Assembly (NCBI GenBank): GCA_963804885.1
Contig: CAWDSF010000004.1
Location: forward strand, 62,001-126,000
Direction: 5' to 3'
Source of the DNA: PALSA-1004 sp963804885
Lineage (GTDB): Bacteria; Pseudomonadota; Gammaproteobacteria; Burkholderiales; SG8-41
Length of the DNA: 64,000 nt
Below are positions 9,478-17,983 of the stretch, piece after piece; within the stretch, counting starts at the first letter, position 1, and each line of letters starts with the position of its first letter. The translations under genes and the position numbers were made by a program. The notes beneath the pieces are model-generated. The model saw only the letters and a program-made list of their open reading frames with translations. It was not told where the DNA came from and searched no databases.

Positions 9478-9972
9478 TCAATCAGTGAACACGGTCAGCT
9501 TGCGGAACTCAATCAGCCACTTGCCGTTGCGCTTGACGAGGTGATCCTCGGAACGCCCCATTGCGGCCGCGACCATCGCCCCGTCCTTGTCGCGACGCAC
9601 GGTCTGCCAGTACGACTGGTGCAGCGCCTCGCCTGGTTTCGGAAACGTAATGCGCACGTTGCTGATGACGTGGTACAGATTCGCGGTCGGCTGCCCCTTC
9701 GCCTTCGCCTCGTCACGGCGCCGGATGAGTCCGGTCACAATCTGCCGGATCGCCTCGTGCCCCTTGCTGATGCTGCCGTTCGAATCGATGACGGCGTCGT
9801 CGGTGAACACCGCGACGTAGCCATCGGCATCGAATGAATCAACGGTCCACACATAGCGCGCCATCACATCCTCTACGGCAACGCGGTCTTCGTACGTCCC
9901 GAGATTGCCCTGGGCGGTGATGAGAGCGGGCGCGATGAGTACACCAATCAACGCAGCGTGAGGCAGTCGCAT
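9478..9972 (-). CDS. Secreted SnoaL-like protein 2
   Basis: A 164-residue exported protein. MRLPHAALIGVLIAPALITAQ is the leader; the mature part has EDRVAVEDVMARYVWTVDSF, YVAVFTDDAVIDSNGS, NLYHVISNVRITFP and HLVKRNGKWLIEFRKL, a standard NTF2-like domain. It is a different subgroup from the SnoaL gene at 8774. ATG 9972-9970 was chosen because GGAGGAG lies just upstream and it opens directly into the signal peptide; an in-frame start 12 codons earlier adds only basic residues. The 3' end abuts repeat copy C. Function unknown; intact. Confidence 0.78.
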   Translation of the reverse strand: MRLPHAALIGVLIAPALITAQGNLGTYEDRVAVEDVMARYVWTVDSFDADGYVAVFTDDAVIDSNGSISKGHEAIRQIVTGLIRRRDEAKAKGQPTANLYHVISNVRITFPKPGEALHQSYWQTVRRDKDGAMVAAAMGRSEDHLVKRNGKWLIEFRKLTVFTD

Positions 9973-10202
9973 GGCTCGTCTCCTCCAGTTGCACCGTCGC
10001 AGATTCACAGCTGTGGCGGATTCGCCAGCCGTGGCGGCTCATCATCCCATCAGCCGCCTGCCCCGGCAACGTCTCGTTGGGCCCGGCGAGACCTCCGCTC
10101 AGGTCACACGGCTCGCGCCAGCCATCCGGCAGTATCCTCATGTCAGCACCGTGTGATCGCCGACGTCCCGGCAGCAGCCAGGTGCCACTCGCGGAGGTTC
10201 GC

Positions 10203-11764
10203 GTGAACGTCGAACAGGCCTTGCGCCCGCGGCTTTCTGCGATTGCGACAGCGTCAGCGCTCTTCTGCATCAGCCTTGTGTCGCCGCTCGCCGCCGCCGA
10301 ACGCTGGAGCATCGGACTCACGGCCAACGACGCCCCCATCGAGGCGCTCGTCGGTGATCGGGGGCTCCGCGTCCGCACCGACGGTGCTGATCGTCGGAGG
10401 GCTGCAGGGACCAGACGCGAGCGTGGACGACGATCGACGCGAGGTGGACGCGTTCGAGAAGCTGCCGCCGGCACGCCGCGCCTTCCGCCTCATCGCGATT
10501 CCTCTGGCGAATCCCGACGCGCGGATGCTGCAGTTTCCACCGACCGGCACAGCCTACAAAGAGAACGCCGAGTCGCATGTGCTGTGGCGCTGGATCGGCA
10601 TCCACGCACCGGACCTCGTCGTCGTCGTCGAGCAGCGGCGACGCGCCGCTCGCGACCGCGCTCTCTCAGAATGCCGCGGGACTCGTCGGTAGAATCCCCA
10701 GCCGGACGGTGCCGATCCAGCCTGGCATCCTGCAGATCGCTGTCCGACACCGATCCCGCTTTCCGAAGCGCACCGTGAGCTCGATCGGCGGCGCAATCGA
10801 TCGCCGCGCGCGATGGCCGACGAGCTCGCCAGGATCTACGGCCACGACTTCAATCAGCCCACCTACATTCAGGCGATGGCCCTCATCGCCCAGTTGCGCC
10901 TTGGCAACGCTGCGGACGTGCTGCGATTTGCCGAACCGTACCTGAACGGCTCGCGCGATCCGTTTGCGATGCCCTCGCAGAGTGCGCTGGCAGCGCACCT
11001 GCTGTTCTATGAGATCGCGAGACGCACCGGCGACGCGCGGGCCAGCGACGCTCGTGCTGCGCGCCGCGAACAGCGGATTCACGGACGACTGGCGCCATGC
11101 GCGAGTTCATGCCGCTCCATGGCGGGTGGAGCGACTCGGTGTTCATGGACATCCCTATTCTCGCCATGGCCGGCGCGCTGTCCGGCGATCGGAAGTACTT
11201 CGACATGGCCGCACGTCACTCTGCCTTCATGCAGACGATCGTCCGCCGGCCAGACGGTCTCTATCGTCATCAGGCCTCGTCGGACGCCGCCTGGGGACGC
11301 GGCAACGGCTTCCCGGCCCTGGGCATGGCGTTGACGCTCAGCACGTTCCCGAAGGACCACGCCGAGTACCCGACGCTGCTCGCGTCGTTTCAACGGCACA
11401 TGAAGACGCTCGCTGCGCTTCAGGACGAGAACGGCATGTTCCGCGAGGTCATCGACCATCCGGGTGCCTACCCGGAATACTCGGGCACCACGATGATTGC
11501 GACGGCGATGCTGCGCGGCATCCGCAAAGGGTGGCTCGACGCCGCGACCTATCAGCCGATCGTCGATCGTGCGTGGCAGGCCGTGGTCCTCTGCGCACGG
11601 CATCCGACGGACGGCTGTTCGACGTCGCCGAAAGCACGGGCACACGCGGCCTCACCCAGAAGGATTACCTGCGGCGTGCCGCCATTCTCGACCTCGACGC
11701 GCGCGGCGGCGCATTCGCGATGCTCCTGGCTACGGAGCTGGCGGGCCTGGCCGGCGACGACTGA
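10203..11764 (+). CDS. Glycoside hydrolase family 88/105-like protein with an N-terminal M14-like region (many frameshifts)
   Basis: Exported protein starting at GTG 10203 after CGGAGG, with leader LSAIATASALFCISLVSPLAAA. The first third (TVLIVGGLQGPDASVDDDRR, FRLIAIPLANPDAR) resembles the start of an M14/desuccinylase-type fold. The second part is the alpha/alpha-barrel of unsaturated glucuronyl/rhamnogalacturonyl hydrolases: EFMPLHGGWSDSVFMDIPIL, DAAWGRGNGFPALGMALTL, AALQDENGMFREVIDHPGAY, EYSGTTMIATAML, and a final ARGGAFAMLLATELAGL. The conserved Asp in WSDSVFMD and the W-G-R-G-N motif are kept. At least five one-base shifts (about 10375, 10630, 10760, 11060, 11610). It probably degrades plant cell-wall oligosaccharides. 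Confidence 0.7.
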
Positions 11765-11847
11765 ATGCGGGCCTGGGGCTCGCCTTCTGCAAGCCCGCCG
11801 TGGAAGCACAGGGTTTCAGTTGACGGCGCCGCGTAGTGTGGCAGCCA

Positions 11848-13033
11848 TCACGCGCCGATGACGCGCACGGGCAATTTCGCAGGACCGTGACCGATCGTCG
11901 TGATCCACGGCTCTGGAGCACCGGCGGCTTCGAAACGCCTGATTCTCCGCGTCATCGCTCCGAACATGGCATCGGCTTCGAGCTGGGCGAGCGTCTTGCC
12001 GACGCACATGTGCACGCCGGCGCCCCAGCCCACCTGTCCGCGGACATTGCGGCTGATGTCGAACTGTTCCGGATCGGACCACTGCCGCGGATCGCGATTG
12101 GCTGCCGCGAAGAGCAGCCCGCAGCGGGTACCGGCCGGAATCTCGCAACCGTCGATCTCGACGTCGCGCGTGGCGATGCGCCCGGCCATGCGTGAGGGCG
12201 AGTCCCAGCGAAGACTCTCGTCGAACGCCACACGGGTCATGGACGGGTCGCGTCGCAAGCGTCTCGTACTGGTCGGGAAACAGACAGAACGCGCGAATGG
12301 CGGTGCCCAGCGTCATCACCGTCGTGTCCGCTGCGGCCGACAGCAGGATCTGGACGAGGAGCTTGGCTTCCACCTGCGTGATCTCACCGCGATCGGCTGC
12401 GTGAAACATCGCCATTCCGAGACCGTCGGGATCCAGGTTCTCGCGGTTGCAGCACTCCTCCACCCACGCCAGCACCGGCTCACTGCCGACCATCGCCTCC
12501 GCGGAAGAGGTCGTTCATCGGACCCATGGTCGCCCAGACCATGTGACCGAACGCTTCCATGTGCTCACGGCCGCGCTCCGGCAAGTCCGAGCAGATCGGG
12601 AAGCACCTTGTAGACGAACGGCCGGCAGATCGTCGCAACGGCGTCGATCGGCTCGTCGCCCGAGTCGAGCACGCGATGGATGACGAGTCTCGGCGTCCGC
12701 GGCGAAGGCCGCGGCCATGTGCTTCAGCGCCTTCGGCGACAGCGCGTTGGCGATGACGAGCCGCACTTCCGTGTGACGGGGCGGGTCGTCGGTGAGCAGG
12801 ATCTCCGGCCGCACGGACGCTGGGTCGTGCCAGGGGCGTGACGTGCTGGAGAACGTGCGCCAGTCGGACAGCGCCGCCGAGACGTCGTTGAAGCGTCCCA
12901 TCACGACGATGTCTTCGCGGGCCAGTCGAACGACCGGCGCGAGCTCGCGCACGCGATCGTCGACGGCGCGGGCGTTGCGCACCGATTCGCGGCTGAAGAG
13001 GTCGTCGTCAATGACGGGAATCGCGTCTGCCAC
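11848..13033 (-). CDS. Cytochrome P450 (frameshifted)
   Basis: Soluble haem monooxygenase of about 395 residues. The haem loop is GWGAGVHMCVGKTLAQLE with the Cys ligand; the K-helix is FDESLRW (ExxR); the I-helix is LLSAAADTTV with the acid/Thr pair; the N-terminal part includes WRTFSSTSRPWHDP and LLTDDPPRHTEVR, typical of bacterial class I P450s. The start is GTG 13033-13031, preceded by GGAGGGGG. The frame breaks near 12690, 12500 and 12260. No ferredoxin or reductase gene is adjacent. Substrate unknown. Confidence 0.85.
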
Positions 13034-13079
13034 GTGCCCCCTCCGATCCGCCGAGTGTAGCCCGGGCCGGCCAGGCCTT

Positions 13080-13310
13080 TCAGAACTTCTCGTAGTACGC
13101 GGCGGTCCTCGGACTGCTCGCGCCCGACTCTTCGACAACCAGCGTCTGGCCGGCAAGGTAATAGAGCCTGCGGAGCGGCTGGCTTCTGCCGTCGGACGGT
13201 GGTGCTCGCACCATCGAACCGATAGGTTTGCGCCACGTTGGGCGACGCACCGCCGAGATTGGCAGCAGCCGTAGCCAGCTCCTCCCGAGCGGTGCGACGG
13301 TGCGAACCGT
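13080..13310 (-). pseudogene. Possible gene fragment (C-terminal remnant)
   Basis: Read on the minus strand, two frames give protein-like pieces, ASPNVAQTYRFDGAST and then LYYLAGQTLVVEESGASS, ending AAYYEKF and a stop. The pattern (YRFDG..., then a TLVVE strand) suggests the C-terminus of a small beta protein with one frameshift. Its 5' part runs directly into the TCGAACC repeat block at 13291, so it may be a remnant. I do not recognise the family. Confidence 0.35.
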
Positions 13311-13340
13311 CGAACCTCGAACCTCGAACCTCGAACCGCT
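13291..13340. repeat. TCGAACC simple-sequence block 1
   Basis: GGTGCGACGGTGCGAACCG followed by tandem TCGAACC units (period 7). Related blocks occur at 21057-21163 and 26871-26926. It lies just upstream of the PQQ sugar dehydrogenase start. Confidence 0.8.
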
Positions 13341-13360
13341 TTGTGCGATCATCAGGCGTC

Positions 13361-14607
13361 ATGTTCAACATTTCTTCGAGAGACCTTCTCAGTGCGGCAC
13401 TGCTCGTCGCGTTGATCATCGCCGCCGTTCTCGCCCAGACCAACGCCGGCCAGCAGAAGCCCGAACCCAGCCTGCCGTTCACGATGACCCAGGTGGCGAC
13501 GTTCCAGTTGCCGTGGCGGCTGGCGTTTCTTGCCCGACGGACGCATGCTGATTACCGAGAAGGTCGGCCCGGTGTGGCTGGTCACGCAGCAGGGCATGAA
13601 GATGCCGGTCGACAAGGTGCCCGCCGTTCTCTACCAGGGACAGGGCGGCATGCTCGGGCGTGTTCGTGTCGCCACGCTACGCGACCGATCGCAGCGTCTA
13701 CCTCACCTATTCGGAGCCGGGTGACGCGCCGGGCATATCGGGCCTCGCGCTCGCACGCGCGAAGCTGAACGATCGGCGACGAGCCGCGCGAGCCTCGACG
13801 GACTCGAGGTCCTCTGGCGTGACATGCCCAAGGGTCGCGGCGGCCAGTTCGGCGCGCAGTCGCCTTCTCTCCCGATGGGCAGTTCCTGTTCCTGACGGTC
13901 GGCGATCGGCAGCGCATGACGCCGGCCCAGGATCCGAACACCGAGGTCGGCAAGATTCTGCGACTCACGCTCGACGGCAAACCGGCGCCCGGGAATCCGA
14001 TGGCCGGCCAGACCGGCGCGACGAGCAGGCCGCTGATCGATCCGCCGCGCAACACCGAACTGGCGCAAGACCGCCGCGGTGATCAGCACCTACACGCTGA
14101 CGACCCCGAACCTGGCACCCGCGGAAACGTGGTCGACGTGGCCATCGGACGCCCTACGGTCTGGCCTTCGGACCCGATGGACGTCTGTGGGAAGTGGAGC
14201 ACGGGCCGCGAGGCGGCGACGAGCTGAATCTGATCGAGCCGGGGAAGAACTACGGCTGGCCGCTCGTGTCTTACGCCACCAATTACGACGGCGTGCCGAT
14301 CCCCAGTCCTGACACGCGACCGGATCTGACCAAGCCGGTGATCTACTGGACGCCGATCATCGCGCCGGGCAACATCACGTTCTACAACGGCGCGCTGTTT
14401 CCGCAGTGGAAAGGCTCCGCACTGATCGGCGGGATGAGCACGCAGACGCATCAACCGCATCACGTTCGACGGCAAAGGCGGCGCGACGCCGGCCGAACGC
14501 TGGAGTGTCGGCCACAGATCCGCGACATGGAGGTGGGTCCGGACGGCGCGCTGTGGGTGCTCGAGGATGCGAATCCCGGCGGCCTCTATCGCGTCACACC
14601 GAAGTAG
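13361..14607 (+). CDS. PQQ-dependent aldose sugar dehydrogenase, YliI/GSDH family (frameshifted)
   Basis: Exported six-bladed propeller enzyme that oxidises aldoses in the periplasm with PQQ and calcium. The leader is SAALLVALIIAAVLAQ. Conserved pieces in order: DGRMLITEKVGPVWLV, FVSPRYATDRSVYLTYSEPG, FLFLTVGDRQRM (active-site region), PYGLAFGPDG, EHGPRGGDELNLIEPGKNYG, ERWSVGHRIRDMEVGPDG and a final GGLYRVTPK. H-G-P-R-G-G-D-E is the family signature. At least five one-base frameshifts (about 13530, 13650, 13780-13860, 14070-14150, 14450). ATG 13361 opens directly into the signal peptide. It converges on yhbY with a 3-base gap. Confidence 0.8.
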
Positions 14608-14610
14608 GGC

Positions 14611-14910
14611 TCACTCGCTCTGCAACGGCTCATCCTCAGGGCGGGAACGCCAGAGCACCAGCACCCTTCCCACGTTCTGGACGGCGGCCGAGCCGGTCTT
14701 GTCGCAGATGTCCTGCGTCAGTGCTTCGCGATCGGCACGATCGGCGCCGGCCAGTTTCACTTTGATGAGCCCGTGTGCGGTGAGCGCACGATCGACTTCT
14801 GCAAGCACGGTCGCTGACAGTCCGGCCTGGCCGACAAATACCACCGGTTCGAGCGCGTGCGCGCGTCGCTTCAGGTGTGAACGTTGACGAGGCGTGAGCG
14901 AGGGCGGCAT
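14611..14910 (-). CDS. yhbY: YhbY-like CRM-domain RNA-binding protein
   Basis: A 99-residue cytoplasmic protein with a single CRM domain, associated in other bacteria with 50S ribosome assembly. Motifs: LTPRQRSHLKRRAHALEPVV, VGQAGLS (the GxxG-type loop), a LIKVKL strand, DICDKTGSAAVQNVGRVLVL. Length and architecture match YhbY. The ATG 14910-14908 is the first Met of the domain; no strong ribosome site is visible. It is one of the few housekeeping genes in the window. Intact. Confidence 0.9.
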   Translation of the reverse strand: MPPSLTPRQRSHLKRRAHALEPVVFVGQAGLSATVLAEVDRALTAHGLIKVKLAGADRADREALTQDICDKTGSAAVQNVGRVLVLWRSRPEDEPLQSE

Positions 14911-15037
14911 CCGACCTGATTCCTTGTGTGAATTGTGAATACTGAATTGTGCATTGGATTCGGCGCCAGGTGAGGATCGCAGTCGACTTGGGATACATTT
15001 GCGCTTTGTTCCTCGCCACCAACCAGGAGAATGGCAA

Positions 15038-16076
15038 ATGGCGCGACTTACGAGACGGGGATTCGTCGCAGACGTCCGGCGTGATAGCAGCGGCACCGGC
15101 GCTGACAGCTGCTCACGCCGCTGGTGGCACCGGCGCAGGGACCGGCACCAGACACCGGCAATCTGAAGGTCGAGAAGGACATCGTGTTCGGCAAGGGCGG
15201 CACCATGGACCTCAAGCTCGACGTCTATCGGCCGCCCGACGGCGTCACCTCGAAACGCACGGCCATCATCCATCTGTTCGGGGGCGGATTCTTCAGCGGC
15301 AACAAGACCGCCGGCTACATCATCAACGACGCCAAGGCGCTCGGCGCCGACGCGGCTACACGAGCGTCTCGGCGAACTACCGGCTGCAGACTCAGGGCTC
15401 ATGGCCGTCGCAGATTCACGACGTCAAGGCGGCGATCCGCTGGACGCGTGCGAATGCGGCGAAGATCGGCGTCGAGGCCAACCGCATCGTGATTGCTGGC
15501 TACTCGGCCGGCGGCATGCTGTCGCTGCTGGCCGCAGGCACGAATGGCAAGCCGGAGTTCGAAGGCGAGGTTGGCACGCCCGGCGTGAGCTCCGACGTCA
15601 ACGCCAGCATCGGCGTCTATCCGCTGGCCAGTGCGCAGACGGCCGGCGGGCTTTTCCCGCAGGGTCAGGCCACGCCGGAGAACATCGCCGCGGCGTCACC
15701 GACGACCTACATCAGCAAGAGCTTTGCGCCGACGATCTTCATTCACGGCACGAACGACAGCACGGTGCCGGTGGCGTCGAGCGTCGACTTCTTCACGAAG
15801 CTGCATGCGCTCGGCGTCCCGTCGACGTTGACGCTGATCCAGGGCGCCGATCACGCCTTCGACAACGGCGCGCCGGACGCGGTGGACGCTGATGGCCCAT
15901 TCGATCGATCTCTTCCTCGATCGCCTGCTCATCAATCCGAAGCCGTATCCGTCGTTCGGTGGCGGTGGTCGCGGCCGTGGCGGCCCGGTGGACGCGGCGG
16001 CGGTGGCGGGCGCGGGCCGGGTGGCCCGGGCGGGCCAGGCGCTCCTGGTGGTGCACCGCCTGCTGGCCGGCAGTAG
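15038..16076 (+). CDS. Tat-exported alpha/beta hydrolase (esterase, BD-FAE-like), frameshifted
   Basis: Secreted esterase-type hydrolase. MARLTRRGFVA gives a twin-arginine leader. Then KGGTMDLKLDVYRP, an IIHLFGGGFFSGN oxyanion region (the usual HGGG is stretched), VSANYRL, the nucleophile elbow AGYSAGGML, the acid loop HGTNDSTVP and the catalytic His in GADHAFDN. A Gly/Pro-rich tail follows the hydrolase domain. AGGAGA lies upstream of ATG 15038. Shifts occur at about 15075-15120, 15350 and 15890. It probably deacetylates or de-esterifies polysaccharide. It shares an orientation with the second esterase at 16378, with an inverted repeat between them. Confidence 0.78.
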
Positions 16077-16153
16077 GCGTCACTACATCGCGACACCAAG
16101 GCGCTGAGGCACCGCGATCCCCGGGGATCGCCGGTGCGTCAACGCTTTACGCC

Positions 16154-16340
16154 CGGAGTTCACCTGTGTTGAGCATGACGAACCCGGATTCCGGTGCCCG
16201 GATCGCGCTGCGAGGGCCGCGGGGGCCGCATGACGCTCGCTCCGTGAGCTCGCGGATCCCCACCGCCTTCTCGCGCGATCAGGCGATCCCCCTCGGTCAC
16301 CTCCATACGGCTTCGTCATGCTCAACACAGGTGAACTCCG
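16154..16340. repeat. Inverted repeat with 29-bp perfect arms
   Basis: The left arm 16154-16182 (CGGAGTTCACCTGTG... ending ATGACGAA) and the right arm 16312-16340 are exact reverse complements, separated by 129 bases of non-coding GC-rich sequence. The size and perfect termini are those of a small non-autonomous mobile element, but no target duplication is obvious. It fills most of the gap between two esterase genes. Confidence 0.8.
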
Positions 16341-16377
16341 CTATAGATCCCCGCGTTATGCGGACGCCGAGTCAGTT

Positions 16378-17305
16378 ATGAAACGACGAACGCTGGTCCT
16401 CCTCTCACTGATCGCCGCCCTGGGCATCGGCACTCCGCACCGTTCAGATGCGGCGCAGCAGCCGCCACCACCTGCGCTGCAGGATGGTCAGCTGATTCCG
16501 CTGTGGGCCGGCCCGGCGCCCGGCGCGCTCGGGACCGACGAAGCGGATATTCCTGCAGTGACGGTCTTTCTGCCACGGCAGATGACGCCGGGCACACCCG
16601 CTGTGATCGTCTGCCCCGGCGGCGGTTACACCCGATTCGCGACCAATCATGAGGGACGGCAGGTCGCCGGCTTCCTCAACTCGCTCGGCGTCGCAGCATT
16701 CGGTACTGCGATCGAGGCTCGGACCGCGTTATCACCATCCCGTGGAGCTCGGCGATGTGCAGCGTGCGATCAGGCTGGTGCGGGCACGCGCCGCGTCGTG
16801 GAGCATCGATGCGGCACGAATCGGTGTCATGGGATTCTCGGCAGGCGGTCATCTCGCAATGACAGCAAGCACGATCGTCGCTGCGGGGAATGCCGGCGCG
16901 TCCGATCCAGTTGAGCGCGTCAGCAGCCGTCCCGATTTCGCAGTGCTGGGCTATCCGGTGATCACGATGGCTGAAACCTGGACTCACCAGGGCTCGAAGA
17001 CGGCGCTCCTCGGTGAGAATGCGGATGCGGGAGTCGCCGCACAGCTCTCTGGCGAGCGGGCGGTGACGAAAGACACCCCGCCCACGTTCCTGTTTCATAC
17101 CAACGCCGATACGACGGTGCCGCCCGAGAACAGCGTCTATTACTACCTGGCGCTTCGCCGTGCAGGAGTACCGGCGGAAATGCACATCTTCCAGAACGGC
17201 GCACATGGCGTCGGACTGGCAAATGACGACAATGCGCTGTCGGAGTGGTCGACGCTGCTCGCCAACTGGTTACGCGTGCGCAACATCATCGGGGTCAGGT
17301 CTTGA
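16378..17305 (+). CDS. Secreted alpha/beta hydrolase (acetyl-xylan-esterase-like), one frameshift
   Basis: Exported esterase of about 309 residues: leader MKRRTLVLLSLIAALGIG, then LIPLWAGPAPGALG, TPAVIVCPGGGYTRFA (oxyanion loop), a break at about 16710, RYHHPVELGDVQRAIRLVR, nucleophile GFSAGGHLAM, FHTNADTTVPPEN (Asp) and NGAHGVGL (His). This is the pattern of BD-FAE/acetylxylan esterases acting on plant polysaccharides. The last residues GVRS and the TGA are encoded by repeat copy D, so the original C-terminus was probably altered by insertion. It forms a pair with the hydrolase at 15038. Confidence 0.8.
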
Positions 17306-17410
17306 ATCCGTAGTTTTTTCACGACCTGGCACCGATGCCCTGGCCACCTGATGACTCGGCGCAGGCGGGTGCCAGGTCGTGAAAAAACTACGGATTCAAG
17401 ACCTGACCCC
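17291..17410. repeat. Long inverted-repeat element, copy D
   Basis: The arms match perfectly over GGGGTCAGGTCTTGAATCCG and the following TAGTTTTTTCACGACCTGGC. The 40-nt loop shares CCTGATGACT with copy C. It sits between two convergent genes: the left arm provides the stop of the plus-strand esterase and the right end is 5 bases from the stop of the minus-strand cupin, so it could also act as a bidirectional terminator. Confidence 0.92.
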
Positions 17411-17415
17411 GTCCG

Positions 17416-17898
17416 CTACTTGACCGGCGCCGACGTGGCCGGGCCCATCCCGACGATCTCGAGGATGCATTCCGTATCCTTGGCGCCGTCGTAATGCACT
17501 TCCTTCGCGTAGTGCGTGACGAAGCTGCCCGCCGTCACCGGCTTCATGCCGTCGGGGTCGTAATTGGTACCCGTGTTGACCCACCATGTACCTGACAGCA
17601 CAGTGATGTAACGATCGTTGGGATGGGAGTGCGGCCGGCTGTTGTTGTGCGGCAGCCACTTCTGCAGGACCACATAGAGTCCCGGCTTGGCGGGATCGCC
17701 GACGAGCACGGCGCTCTCCGCTCCTCCGTTTTTGACCCACTTGATGTCGGCGGGCAGCTGAATCGAGATCGCCTTCGGATCGAGCTGCCCGGCAGCGCGC
17801 GATGCCCCGGGGGCGGTGGTCAGCAGCGCCGCGACCGCGAACACGAAGACAGCCGCTCTCACCATCCGACCATGACGCGAGTTCGCTGTGCGATCCAT
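17416..17898 (-). CDS. Secreted cupin protein
   Basis: A 160-residue exported single-cupin protein. The leader spans VRAAVFVFAVAALLTTAPGA; cupin motif 1 is RPHSHPNDRYITVLSGTWWV and motif 2 is SFVTHYAKEVHYDG. The metal ligands His-His-Asp and the later His residues are visible. The ATG 17898-17896 is preceded by AAAGGAG and, 20 bases further, by a TAGGAT hexamer. Likely periplasmic; substrate unknown. Intact, divergent from the PQQ dehydrogenase at 17984. Confidence 0.82.
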   Translation of the reverse strand: MDRTANSRHGRMVRAAVFVFAVAALLTTAPGASRAAGQLDPKAISIQLPADIKWVKNGGAESAVLVGDPAKPGLYVVLQKWLPHNNSRPHSHPNDRYITVLSGTWWVNTGTNYDPDGMKPVTAGSFVTHYAKEVHYDGAKDTECILEIVGMGPATSAPVK

Positions 17899-17918
17899 GC
17901 CTGGGCTCCTTTCGGGGG

Positions 17919-17924
17919 ATCCTA
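17919..17924 (-). promoter_or_regulatory. Candidate -10 element TAGGAT for the cupin gene
   Basis: GGAGTAGGATC on the minus strand, 20 bases upstream of the cupin start. The same word precedes the genes at 28118 and 58152 at 31-32 bases. No convincing -35 box is visible. Confidence 0.35.
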
Positions 17925-17983
17925 CTCCCGTACCCATGAACTGGGTATGGCGGACGGACAGCCGGAACGGTACAGTCCGCATC

